Assembly: GCA_016806645.1 (NCBI GenBank)
Contig: JACSYO010000562.1
Coordinates: forward strand, 192,501 to 256,500
From: Ophiodon elongatus
Lineage: Eukaryota; Chordata; Actinopteri; Perciformes; Hexagrammidae
Direction of reading: 5' to 3'
DNA: 64,000 nt
In this document: positions 49,926 through 59,999 of the stretch, piece by piece
Numbering within the stretch: the first letter of the stretch is position 1
Layout of the letters: the number at the start of each line of letters is the position of its first letter
Translations under genes and position numbers: made by a program
The notes under the pieces: generated by a model
What the model was told of the DNA's origin: nothing
Database searches by the model: none
The model's input: the letters and a program-made list of their open reading frames with translations, nothing else

Positions 49926-51055
49926 GCTGGTGGTTAAAATTATGGTGGGTAGCGGTAGATATTATGACGAGGGAAGGTAAGCATGGGAGGCAGACAGCAA
50001 AATAATCAGTTCCTTTATTAAAATCGGCGTCAACTGGGTAGCATGGTGTGCGTAAGGTATGAGGTCACTCTTTTTCAAAAACTTTGCTACACTGAAGCTC
50101 CTCCTATACTGCTACCTCAACTGAACCACATCCACCCGACAGCCCCACGAGAGGGGCGAGGTGTACACCTTGATAAACTTTGGGGTACACTTGGGGGTAC
50201 CCCGTGGGAGACAAGGCACTATCAAGAACGAATATAATGATGTTGCATATCAGATTAACAAGCAAAGCCCGGGCTACAAGATCATGTAAGCCATTTGTAC
50301 ATGCTCCAAACACAACTAAACAAGACCAACCAAATGCATAACCAAATATTAATATTCATGTCTCGCCCTTGCGCGAATTAGCTATATGCTACATAGGCTT
50401 GTGAACACGCAAACAAAAGCAAATAACCCAGGTAACCCAAATAACTAGCCGCAGGTCACCTACAGCAGAGTGTTGTTTGTTGGTTGATTGTTCTACAGTT
50501 CATGTTAGATTACTGGTCTGTTTCTGGATTCTACTGTTTGGGTCTGTGATGTGTCCCACGATGGAAGTTTGTACTGTGAAGAAGCTGGTTTTAAAAGTAA
50601 TACATTAGATTGTTGTCAGTCCTCTTCAGGTTACTGTCCCACATCTGAGTCCAAATACTGCTACAAACAGATAGAACTGTCATTCCCCTGTAGGAGACAG
50701 AGGGTTTTGGGGGATTTTTTTTGCAGCATCAGCATGGAAAGTAAAAAAAAACACCCTCTTCTTGTCTTTACCCCAGAAGGTTGTAAAGAGTATAGAAATG
50801 TGTGCAAAACACAGAGGAGCATACAAATGTGTTGAGTTTGCAATAACAGGCTGCTTTTTGTCTCTCACGTCTTCACAGAGGTGAGGTAAGGCAAGGAACG
50901 GCTGGAGGCTGCTGATCTTAAATTAATTGCCTTTGTTTCTTGTGAGCTGAGCTGGGCTAGAGAAGAGAAGATATTGTCATTTGTCAATTGTATTTACAGC
51001 TCATCGATGCTTTTGTTGCTGCAATGGAGGGTAAGCCGAACTGGATTTTGGTTAG
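49926..51055. other. Intergenic DNA with an unassigned Cys-rich ORF
   Basis: No TE protein was recognised. A 94-codon frame at 50551-50835 (GTG-initiated, so not a normal start) is Cys-rich in its first half (YCEE, DCCQ, GYCPT, KYCYKQ, PCRR). It has no convincing splice sites or known domain. Confidence 0.35.
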
Positions 51056-51059
51056 TAAA

Positions 51060-51545
51060 AAAAAAAGCCCCAGAGGGCTTTACAATCTTTACAGCATATG
51101 GCATACTCTGTCCTTGGACCCTCACAACGGAAAAGGAAAAACTTCCCCCAAAAATCCATAAACAGGCCAAAAAAAGAAATCAACGTTAGGGAGAGCAACT
51201 GAGAGCAACTTTACTGCTTCGCTTTGAGACAGGATGTGCCAGATTTTTGCAATGATAAGTGGGTGAAAAAAGGCAGTCCTTGAAGTTTGTTTTACGTTAC
51301 AAAGATGACTCAGAGATTCATTACGGTGGTGCTGGATGCCAGGGCAATGCCATCAAGAGAAACTATATCATTAGATAATTGATTTCAAGTAAAAATAACT
51401 TCAGTTTTGTCTGAGTTTAACATCAGGAAGTTGCAGGTCATCCATATTGTTATGTCCTTGAGGCATGCTTGGAGTTTTTCTAACTAGTCGATTTTGTCAG
51501 ACTTGATTGATAGATATAATTGGGTATCATCTGCATATTATGAAA
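51060..51545 (-). mobile_element. L2-like LINE fragment with deletions
   Basis: Contains ccagagggctttacaatctt, then a jump to aggcagtccttgaagtttg, tgccagggcaatgccatcaa and catcaggaagttgcaggtca, all minus-strand words of the L2-like LINE. Large internal segments are missing. Confidence 0.75.
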
Positions 51546-51554
51546 GTTTATGGA

Positions 51555-51945
51555 GTGTGTTCTGATAGGCGGACCGCGGTCCGGGTGCGGACCCAGACGC
51601 ATTGTATCCAGACCCTGACCTACAACCGATAAATAGTTGAGAATTACTACATTTTGACGGAGTGCAGTTTTTTCGGAAAAGTATGTGAGTGAGAGAAGTT
51701 ATTTCACACGCCGTTCTCCAAACAGAGAAAAGTGGACAGCGAGACAAAGGTCTTTAACTAAGAATAGACAGACTCTTTCAAAACCAGTGTGTCTCCTATG
51801 TTCAGAGACTGTGGCGATTAAAAAAGCGGCAACGTGAAGCGTCACTACGAGACAAAGCACAAATCTTTTGAGCAAACGTACCCCCTCACATCTGAAAATG
51901 AAACGGCACTGAAAATAAACAATCAAAGAGCCCAATATGATCAGA
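51555..51945 (+). pseudogene. hAT transposon remnant (left part)
   Basis: A non-coding lead (gaccgcggtccgggtgcgga) is followed by a broken BED-finger-type region: KVDSETKVF, then after frame breaks SGNVKRHYETKHKSFEQTYP and LTSENETALK. RRHYETKH is typical of hAT-derived SCAND3/ZBED-like transposases. The frame is interrupted by several stops. Confidence 0.6.
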
Positions 51946-53550
51946 ATCCTCCATCCTTCATCCATCCATTTTCTTCCACTTATCCAGGATCGGGTCGCGG
52001 TGGCAGCAGGCCCAGCATTCTGACCCAGACTTCCCTCTCCCCCGCAACATTTCCAACTCATTCTGTGGGATCCCTCCAGCATTCCCAGACCAGCTGGGAG
52101 ATGTAATCCCTCCAGCGTGTTCTGGGTCTTCCCCGGGGTATCCTACCAGTTGGGCGTGCCTGGAAAACCTCCAGTGGGAGGCATCCAGGAGACATCCTGA
52201 TTAGATGCCCGAACCACCTCAGCTGACTCCTTTCGATGCGAAGGAGTAGCGCCTCAACTCCAATGTCCGAGCTCCTTACCCTATCTCTAAGGCTGAGCCC
52301 GGCCACCCTACGGAGAAAACTCTTTTCGGCCGCTTGTATCTGAGACCTCTTTCTTTCGGTCACGACCCAGAGTTCATGACCATAAGTAAGGGTCGGAACG
52401 TAAACCGACCGGTAAATTGAGAGCTTCGCCTTCCGGCTCAGCTCCCTCTTCACCAAGACGGTTTTTACTGCTGCAGCCACACCGATCCGTCGGTAGATCT
52501 CCCGCTCCATCTTACCCTCACTCGTGAACAAGACCCTGAGATATTTGAAGTCCTTCGTTTGCGGCAGGCACTCCTTCCCCACCTGGAGGGAGCAATCCAC
52601 CGGTTTCCGGCAGAGCACCATGGCCTCAGATTTGGAGGTGCTTACCCTCATCCCCGCCACTTCACACTCGGCTGCAAATCGCCCCAGTGAATGCTGGAAG
52701 TCATGGTCCGAAGAAGCCAACAGGACCACATCATCTGCGAACAGCAGAGAGGCGATCCTGAGACGCCCGAACCCGACGTTCTCCTCCCCCTGGCTTCGCC
52801 TAGATATCCTGTCCATGAAAGTCACGAACAGGACTGGTGACAAAGGGCAGCCCTGGCAGAGGCCAACACCCACCAGGAACGCGTCTGACTTATTGCTGAG
52901 AATACGAACACAGCTCCTACTGCAGTCGTACAGAGACTGGATGTCCCGTTGTAATGGGTCCCGGCACCCCATACTCCCGCAGCACCCCCCACAAAAACCC
53001 TCGAGGGACCCGGTCGAAAGCCTTCTCCAAGTCCACAAAACACATGTAGACAGGTTGGGCAAACTCCCAGAACCCCTCCAGTAGTCTTGCGAGGGTAAAG
53101 AGCTGGTGCACTGTTCCACGACCGGGACGGATTCCGCACTGCTCCTCTTGAATCTGAGGTTCGACAAACGGTCGGAGCCTCCTTTCCAGCACCTTGGCAT
53201 AAGCTTTCCCCGGGAGGGTGAGTAGTGTGATACCCCGATAATTCGAGCACACTCTCCGGTCTCCCTTTTTGAAAATGGGAACCACCACCCCGGTCTGCCA
53301 GTCCATGGGCACTGTTCCCGACCCCCATTGAAAAGGCGTGTCAGCCAAGACAGCCCAACAACGTCCAGCGCCTTCAGCATCTCAGGGCGGATCTCATCCA
53401 CCCCCGGCACCTTGCCACCAAGGAGCTTTTTGACTACCTTAGTGGCCTCTGCCAAGGATATGGGTGCGATGCCCCCCTCCCCCCTCCCCCCCACCCGCCC
53501 TCACCCGAGTCTTCAGGCGCTGCCTCCATGTTAGCCGGGTTTAGGAGTAT
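51946..53550 (-). mobile_element. Rex3 (RTE-clade) LINE, 5'-truncated
   Basis: A minus-strand retroelement with the classic fish Rex3 sequence. The two sites I remember as the standard Rex3 PCR primer sites (RTX3-F3 and RTX3-R3) are visible at 52835-52855 and 53281-53300. The 3' end is near 51950, with catccatccatt-type tail repeats. It sits inside a hAT remnant. Confidence 0.9.
52058..53494 (-). pseudogene. Rex3 reverse transcriptase (frameshifted)
   Basis: A 478-residue open frame contains KLLGGKVPGVDEIRPEMLKA at the start, motif B GLCQGCPLSPVLF, motif C LLFADDVVLLASS, then FAAECEVAGMRVSTSKSEAM and the C-terminal GRIPRGRPRTRWRDYISQL. The middle third reads a wrong frame (FKRSSAESVPVVEQCTSSLP); the proper sequence there, EEQCGIRPGRGTVHQLFTLA and MCFVDLEKAFDRVPRGF (motif A), is in the frame of 52917-53348. 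Two compensating frameshifts therefore split the RT, and it is not functional. Confidence 0.88.
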
Positions 53551-53559
53551 AGGAGGATA

Positions 53560-54034
53560 ATATTGATAATGTTCATATTTCAAGCATTTTCTGCACAGTG
53601 CCTGTTGATGTATAATGCAGTTCAGAACAACTGCATTATACCTCCTCTAACTTTCTTTGTACTAGCACTACCAGTCCGTCATAAATGGGACTTTTCCTTC
53701 AAAATGGCGACTTTTCCCTTGCATATCAGACAGGTAGCATTTCCATTAAACTCCACAAATACTGTAATGTCCATCTTTCTTGAAACTGTCTGTGTTCATC
53801 ATCCACTGTCCTTTTTGGTTTGTAAAGAAATAGCTTTGGTATTCGCAGCCAAACAATAAATAAAGCCTCGCGAAACTTTCTCTCTCTTCTTATCATAAAC
53901 TGCCTGGTCATGTCTAGGCATCTTCGACCTTTGCCAGGGTTTTGCGCCAAACTAACACATTTTTAAATACAATTGTGTTTTTTATTTCAATTGTATAGGT
54001 ATGTATTGGTCTGGCAGTTTGAGACCCCTGATGT
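53560..54034 (+). mobile_element. hAT transposon remnant (right part)
   Basis: Ends ggcagtttgagacccctgat (to about 54034), whose reverse complement has the caggggtctcaaac form of a hAT terminal inverted repeat. It is interpreted as the right end of the hAT element whose left part is at 51555-51945. The interior holds no recognisable transposase. Confidence 0.45.
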
Positions 54035-54601
54035 ACAACTGTTACGCCCCCGTCTATGGGAGTAGGAGGGCAACATAACATTTTTACCGGTCAACAAACC
54101 AAAGTTTAAATTTTCAGTTTAGGAAAAGTGTTTATTACTTAATAACTCAATTAACTTTAAATGAACAATAAACTGAAACTATATGACTCAACAGAAATAT
54201 TATATCTGGCCAAAAGTGCTGGCTGACCCAAAATGAAATAAATAAATAAATTATGAAACAGTTAAACAGTTACATATGGCTCTCTCAGATACAGCAGAAA
54301 CTGTAAAAAAAAAATGGCAGTTGACCTCAAGAGCTTCATTGCTATTTTAAACAAAAATATTTCTATACATTTAAATACTCACACCAGGGCACTAAGTCTG
54401 ACGACAGAAATGATCTGAATGTAGGCCCGGAGGGGATGGATGGACCAGTCAGCAGCAGACACACTCCAGGCCAATCCCACGACTCCAGCCAATCAGAGAG
54501 AGACAGCTAAATTGATGCACAAGACAGAGCACTCACTCTCACACAAAAGGCTGCCATACAAAAGAAACACATTTCTAAAATATGTCCAGGCCTGTAACAG
54601 C

Positions 54602-54660
54602 AGCGCTTTGAGTGGTCAGAAGACTAGATGGGCACTCTACAAATGCAAGTCCATTTACCA
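54602..54660 (+). repeat. Short SINE tail fragment
   Basis: gcgctttgagtggtcagaag and tgcaagtccatttaccaata: the last 60 bp or so of the SINE at 41150-41442. Confidence 0.7.
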
Positions 54661-55204
54661 ATACCAAGTTTCTAAAGAATAAAAGCCCCAAAAGTTTATT
54701 CTATCGTAACAGGGAACTCAGGACAAGGCTTTGTTTTTTCAAAATAAAAGCCCCATAGCTCTTAACAGCAGCTCATACGTTGGGTAAGAGTCCTTTCACT
54801 GCAGGTTTTACAGACTGTTCATCCACTACTCATCCATACACAGATTATTTAACAAGATGGCTGTTCTGGCAAATCAATGTACTGATAGAAGAGGAATGTG
54901 CTTGTCTGGGAAGCCAGTGGAGAAAGACATGATCATCCGCCTCCTGCTCTCCAAAAGGTTTGTTTTGTCTGCTGCCACAGGGGAATGACCTTTTTGTCTA
55001 TATATTTCTTCATTCCACAGGCAGACAGAGGTTTCTATTCCTCTACATCTCTCTCTCTCACACTCTCTATACTGAGACAATACTCTGCTGATGTGTTCTG
55101 CAAAGCGGAGTTGATTTTCTCTCACAGAGAAATGTCCTCAAGGAGCGCTTGGGCAAGTCCCTATAGACACAACACACAGGATCCATCCCCGCTGTCCATC
55201 TGGC

Positions 55205-55274
55205 AAGACAGCACAGGGCACTGACACACACGCACACGCGCACACGCACACGCAAACACACACACACGCACGCG

Positions 55275-55353
<79 letters not shown>
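55205..55353 (+). repeat. (CA)n microsatellite with CG interruptions
   Basis: An imperfect part (cacgcacacgcg and similar, 55205-55280) is followed by a pure CA tract to 55353. Cys/Val-rich frames on the minus strand are artefacts. Confidence 0.95.
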
Positions 55354-55355
<2 letters not shown>

Positions 55356-55624
55356 CTTGATGCCAGGACAGCGATGTGGTTAAGTGAACGCTTTGTCTCG
55401 CTGTCGCTGCACGCTGCATTGTCTGCTGGTGAAATCTCTGGCTGGCTCTCTATTCACGTGCCAGCTGACTCTGCCTTCTTTGTCTCTCTATTTGTTCGGG
55501 CTGTAGAGGAGCGGAGTGTGTTGAGAGGCCAATTAACTGGCCGGTGTGCCAGCTTGTGCCAGGCCAAAAGGCCAGTGTTAAGAGTGTGTGTGTTTTTGCA
55601 TCTTGAAGTTCTATGCTTGTAAGA

Positions 55625-56100
55625 ACTAGTCTGGATTTAATGTCTGAGACATCTTCATCTGCTGGAGGGTTAGGGGTGAATGCTTGGTTTTGAATGATGG
55701 TATTAGTGTTAATCTTTAAAAAGGCTGGGTCTTAAATGGTTAAAAGGAATTTTAATCAAAAGGAATATTAAATCAAAAGGAATATTTCGATAAAGAAAAA
55801 AGTTAAAGGTGATAAATTCAAAATGCTGATGCCTTCACGCGCCTTTCAATATGCGGACGGCTGAGCCGGCGTCTATAAGCTAAAGGTGCTAACAGCGTGA
55901 ACACTGCAAACAAAGTCAGCTGTAACCGCCATATGAGCGCAGAGCGGTAGAGAATAGCTCACCAGTGGGTCACAACAGAGAGATTCACATGCACTAAAAT
56001 GCACACAAGGCCAGACCAGCTAGAAAAACAAAGCATAGAGGAGCTCTGATAACAACGGAGGGAGAGAGACTTCATCCTCCACTCAGGTAGACATTAGTAC
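55625..56100. other. Intergenic DNA, nothing recognised
   Basis: Contains a small duplication of aaaaggaatattaaatcaaa near 55755. No gene or TE was recognised. Confidence 0.4.
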
Positions 56101-56185
56101 TCTATACAATGCCTATAAAAAGTATTCAGCCCCTTGGATGTTTCACCCTTTTGTTGCTTTTATACATAAAATCATGGTTAAACCT

Positions 56186-56440
56186 AGACACCTACAACCT
56201 CTCTGAAGGAGTTAAACCAAGACACCTACAACCTCTCTGAAGGAGTTAAACCAAGACACCTACAACCTCTCTGAAGGAGTTAAACCAAGACACCTACAAC
56301 CTCTCTGAAGGAGTTAAACCGTTTTGGGGTTGAGACACCTACAACCTCTCTGAAGGAGTTAAACCGAGACACCTACGACCTCTCTGAAGGAGTTAAACCG
56401 AGACACCTACAACCTCTCTGAAGGAGTTAAACCAGTTAAA
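56186..56440 (+). repeat. 34-bp minisatellite inside the Tc1 element
   Basis: Seven copies of a 34-bp unit containing acacctacaacctctctgaa and ggagttaaac. One copy is preceded by a short insertion (gttttggggtt). The word caacctctctgaaggagtta is part of normal Tc1 transposase coding sequence, so the array grew from it. Confidence 0.95.
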
Positions 56441-56649
56441 AGCTTCAGTGGCTCAGATGGGAGAGACTGTACATACAACAACTGTTGCCCGGGTTCTTCA
56501 CCGGTCAAAGCTGTAGGGAAGAGTATCAAAGAGAAAGCCACTGTTGAAAATTTGCCCAAAGGTATGTTGGAGACTCCAAGGTCAAGGAAGAAGGTTCTTT
56601 GGTCTGAGACAAAAATTGTGCTTTTTGGCCATCAGACTAGACACTATGT

Positions 56650-57024
56650 TTGAACACTGCACATCAGCACAAACACACCATCTCAACCGTGAAGCGTGGT
56701 GGTGGCAGCATCATGCTCTGGGGATGCTTCTCAGCAGGCCCTGGAAGGCTTGTAAAGGTAGAGGGGAACATGAATGCAGAAAAATATCACCCAATCCTGG
56801 AGGATAATCTGACTCAGCATGCAAAAGAACTACGACTTGGGAGAAGACTTATTTTCCAGCAAGACAACGACCCCAAGCATACAGCAAAAGCTCCACAGAA
56901 ATGGTTCAAAGACAACAAGGTGAATGTTCTGGAGTGGCCAAGTCATAGCCCAGATCTCAATCCAATCGAGAATTTGTGGCTGGACTTGAAAAGAGCTGTT
57001 CACGCCCGATCCCCGACAACCTGA
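56650..57024 (+). pseudogene. Tc1 transposase, C-terminal fragment
   Basis: A 124-residue frame: KRGGGSIMLWGCFSAGPGRL, RLIFQQDNDPKHTAKAPQKW and WPSHSPDLNPIENLWLDLKR. The second catalytic Asp (QQDND) and the Glu (NPIENLW) are present with 34 residues between them, the DD34E spacing of Tc1 transposases. The N-terminal paired-like DNA-binding region and first catalytic Asp region are missing or out of frame (GRRFFGLRQ upstream in another frame). There is no functional start. Confidence 0.85.
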
Positions 57025-57349
57025 CAGAGGCTGTTTTGCAAAGAAGAATGGAGAAAAATGGCAGTGTCCAGATGTGCCAGCCTGATTGAGACATAGCCAC
57101 ACAGTCTGACTGCAGCCAGAGGTGCATCTACTAAAGGAATTAGTTCACATTGAAGGGGGTAAATATTTATGCAATCATTTACTTTACCTTGATATATTTT
57201 TTATTAATTGACAAGATCTTATAGTCCGAACAGAGAAGGGACACAGGACGCCAGTTCTTGATCTCTTGTAGATCTCCCTTGTTTGGTAGGAGAGTTATTA
57301 CCGCTCTCCTTAGAGGCTGAACCATGTCTTTAAAACTCATTAAAAACAG

Positions 57350-58593
57350 TTAAATGATCCTCACCCATCTCGCTCCAGAACTCTCTGTAGAACTCCACAG
57401 GAATCCCGTCGATGCTGGGGGCCTTCCCCCCTCCATGCCCTGCAGGGCCGTGTAGAGTTCCTCTAACTCCAGGGGACCCTCCAACCCGGTGTTCACGTCC
57501 TCTGGGACTTTGGGAAGCTCTCCACAGAAGGATTCAAACATTTCATCATTTTCCATATATTCACTGCAGTAAAGCAGAGAGTAGAAGCTCACAGCTCTCC
57601 TCCGGATCTCCTTACTGTCTCCAAGCTCCTGTCCTGTAGCAGCGCATGAATAACCCTGCTCATGAAGCGTGACCTGACCAGCGCCCCCTGGGCCTTAGTG
57701 CCCAGCAGGTCTGTCAGAGCAGACTTTTTAGACTTGAGATCTTTAATGTGATCTGGATTTCCAGTGGATTCTGCTAAGCTCTGCAGCTCCACGATTTCAG
57801 TCTCCAGATCCTTCATAGATCTGATAATCTGCACTAAGAGTGTGCTGCTGACAGAGCTGTTTTATCTCGACCTTCCCACAATCCCACCACTGTTTTAAAG
57901 ATTTAAAATCATGTTTTATGCCTTTAAAACTAAAAACATCCTTAAAATGTGCATCACATAAAAGAGCTGTGTTAAAATGCCAGTATGCACTACTAGACTT
58001 TAAGTTAGTGATTAAAACGTTGCATATAACCAGAGCGTGATCAGTAAGAGCAACCGGCCCCATGCTGCACTTTTTAAACATGTTAAAATGGTGTTTAAAA
58101 CAAGAAAAAACTATCTAATCTAGCCAGGGACATTACATTCCCTCTAGAGTGAGCCCACGTATACGGTCTCTTGTCTCTATTATTTCTTCTCCACACATCG
58201 ACCAGCTCATGTTGCTCCACCAGCTGCCTCAGTGCATGCTGGGATGGGCTGTGAGGCTCCAGGTGGTTTCTGTCTTGGAGATCATTTTCAGTGCAGTTAA
58301 AATATCCTCCTGAAAATAAAAAAGTCCTCCACATTCACTCTGCATAAAACTCTGCTGAGAACCTTTAAAAAGCACACTCGCTCAGGTCCTGGAACAGGAG
58401 CATAAATGTTCAGAAACACAAAATGAATATTCTGAAACTTGGCCCTCACCATCAGCATTCTGCCCTCCACCACCTGCTCTTTGAGAAGCGGAAGCCCCCC
58501 CCCCCCCTCACTGGTGGTGCTCCTGTGACTCAGCACCAACCCCCCCCCCCCCCACCAACCCCCACTCGCTCTTCCACTCAGTCCCCTGCACAA
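57350..58593 (-). pseudogene. Tx1-like LINE ORF2 (endonuclease and linker), broken
   Basis: Successive minus-strand frames: FQNIHFVFLNIYAPVPGPER (58297-58593), GGYFNCTENDLQDRNHLEPH and AHSRGNVMSLARLDSF (58095-58334), TDHALVICNVLITNLKSSSA and QWWDCGKVEIKQLCQQHTL (57797-58081), SMKDLETEIVELQSLAESTG (57589-57834), and EYMENDEMFESFCGELPKVP (57350-57592). These fit APE-type endonuclease followed by the Tx1 linker. The usual catalytic Asp of GGDFN is Tyr here, and at least four frame breaks make it inactive. Confidence 0.78.
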
Positions 58594-59048
58594 ACATCAC
58601 ATCCGTCGATTAAATGGATGAAGAGCATCAAACATAACAGCATACTTTTAGTCTGTGAGGTATTATTCTTCATCATCATTGTTTAGCTCTTTGATGATCT
58701 TCTGCACTATTTTCTTTAACCTGTAAACCTCCTGCTCAGTGAAGCCTCCTCTGCCTTTACTGCTCATGTGGACCGAGCAGAGCCAGAGAGCTTCTCCTTG
58801 TCAGAAGTAGTCCTCCACTTTCACTTCCTTCATGTTCTTGGTTCTCTGTGGAAACCCTTTTATTCTACCCACACTGTACTCTCTTGTGCTCCTCTGGAGT
58901 CTAGCCCTGGAGTCAGAGGATTCACCATCAGCAGCAGAGTCCTCCTCCATACTGGACCCAGACTCTGCTGCTCCTCTTCCTGCCTTCCTTGTGCCCGATG
59001 TCTCTTTCTTTGCCTGAGAACTTCCACTGTCCTCCCTGTTCTTCCTCT

Positions 59049-59282
59049 TCAGACGGGGACTTTAAGCTCCTCCTCCTCCTCCTTCTCCTCCTCCTCCCTC
59101 TCCATGTCAACATCACTTTCTGTCAACACGACATCTTTTACAACTGTTTCATTCTCACATTTCTCTTCTTGGTTCACCGTTTCCTGTCTCTCACCGGCCT
59201 CCTCCTGACCCCCCTCACTCACTTGACTGTCCTCCTGACCCCCCTCACTCACCTGACTGTCCTCCTGACCCCCCTCACTCAC
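59049..59282 (-). pseudogene. Tx1-like LINE ORF1 fragment, acidic
   Basis: A minus-strand frame with repeated VSEGGQEDSQ units, then VNQEEKCENETVVKDVVLTE and EREEEEKEEEEELKVPV. I read it as the C-terminal acidic part of ORF1, since it lies just upstream of the ORF2 endonuclease. The assignment is weaker than for ORF2. Confidence 0.45.
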
Positions 59283-59625
59283 CTGACTGTCCTCCTGTCC
59301 CCCCTCATGTACCTAACTGTCCTCCTGACCCCCCTCACGTACCTAACTGTCCTCCTGACCCCCCTCACTCACCTGACTGTCCTCCTGACCCCCCTCACTC
59401 ACTTGACTGTCCTCCTGACCCCCCTCACTCACCTGACTGTCCTCCTGACCCCCCTCACTCACCTGACTGTCCTCCTGACCCCCCTCACTCACCTGACTGT
59501 CCTCCTGTCCCCCCTCACGTACCTAACTGTCCTCCTGACCCCCCTCACGTACCTAACTGTCCTCCTGACCCCCCTCACTCACCTGACTGTCCTCCTGACC
59601 CCCCTCACTCACCTGACTTACCTGC
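59207..59625 (+). repeat. 30-bp minisatellite
   Basis: Fourteen copies of a 30-bp unit (ctcactcacctgactgtcct plus cctgacccc) with two variant types (cacgtacctaactgt and cctgtcccccc) arranged in a repeating pattern. The unit keeps frame, giving VSEGGQEDSQ repeats on the minus strand and LLTPLTHLTV on the plus strand. Confidence 0.95.
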
Positions 59626-59889
59626 TGTAAATATAAAGTCTATCAAAAACCTCAACAAGCACGGGAGACGGATCAGGTTCCGTAGGAAAAAAAAACAGTA
59701 AGGAAACACGATTCCCTTTTTTTTTTTCATCATTAGCCAGGCTTACCAACATAACTTATTTATTCAAATGTACAAGGCATTTAAGTTGGCTCACAGGCAG
59801 CCTCAGTCACACAATATCTTTTCTGAGTTCGGTGAAGTTGATTACAGTGCACTACACTGCCTGTAGATCTTCAAATGCTAATTAGAGAG

Positions 59890-59995
59890 ACAACAGATGG
59901 CTTTTACTACGTCTGCACTTTACCCTCTGCTGCTGTAATCCTGTAAATTCCCCCACTGCGGGACTAATAAAGGATTATTTTATCTTATCTTAAGA
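59890..59995 (+). repeat. LINE 3' tail fragment
   Basis: ctgctgctgtaatcctgtaa, cactgcgggactaataaagg and an (ATCTT)n-like tail: a typical 3' end of a fish CR1/Rex1-type LINE. Confidence 0.6.
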
Positions 59996-59999
59996 ACAT

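Larger units (their letters stand above)
56107..57185 (+). mobile_element. Tc1-family DNA transposon, rearranged
   Basis: The left end tgcctataaaaagtattcag with cttttgttgctttta is the terminal repeat of a fish Tc1 element. The transposase region follows, then gggggtaaatatttatgcaa near the right side. The right terminal repeat is absent. The 5' part of the transposase gene is deleted and replaced by a minisatellite. Confidence 0.85.
57190..59640 (-). mobile_element. Tx1-like LINE, 5' half
   Basis: On the minus strand from 59640: an acidic ORF1 end, then an ORF2 endonuclease, linker and start of RT, broken off near 57215 in the region corresponding to LLPNKGDLQEIKNWRP. The order matches Tx1-type fish LINEs. 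Unlike most dead LINEs it keeps 5' parts and lacks the 3' half. Poly-C runs near 58497 and 58540 are inside it. Confidence 0.75.

Noticed and set aside
58989..59630. 213-codon Leu/Thr-rich plus-strand frame
   Set aside because: Antisense of a 30-bp minisatellite in a minus-strand LINE; not a gene.
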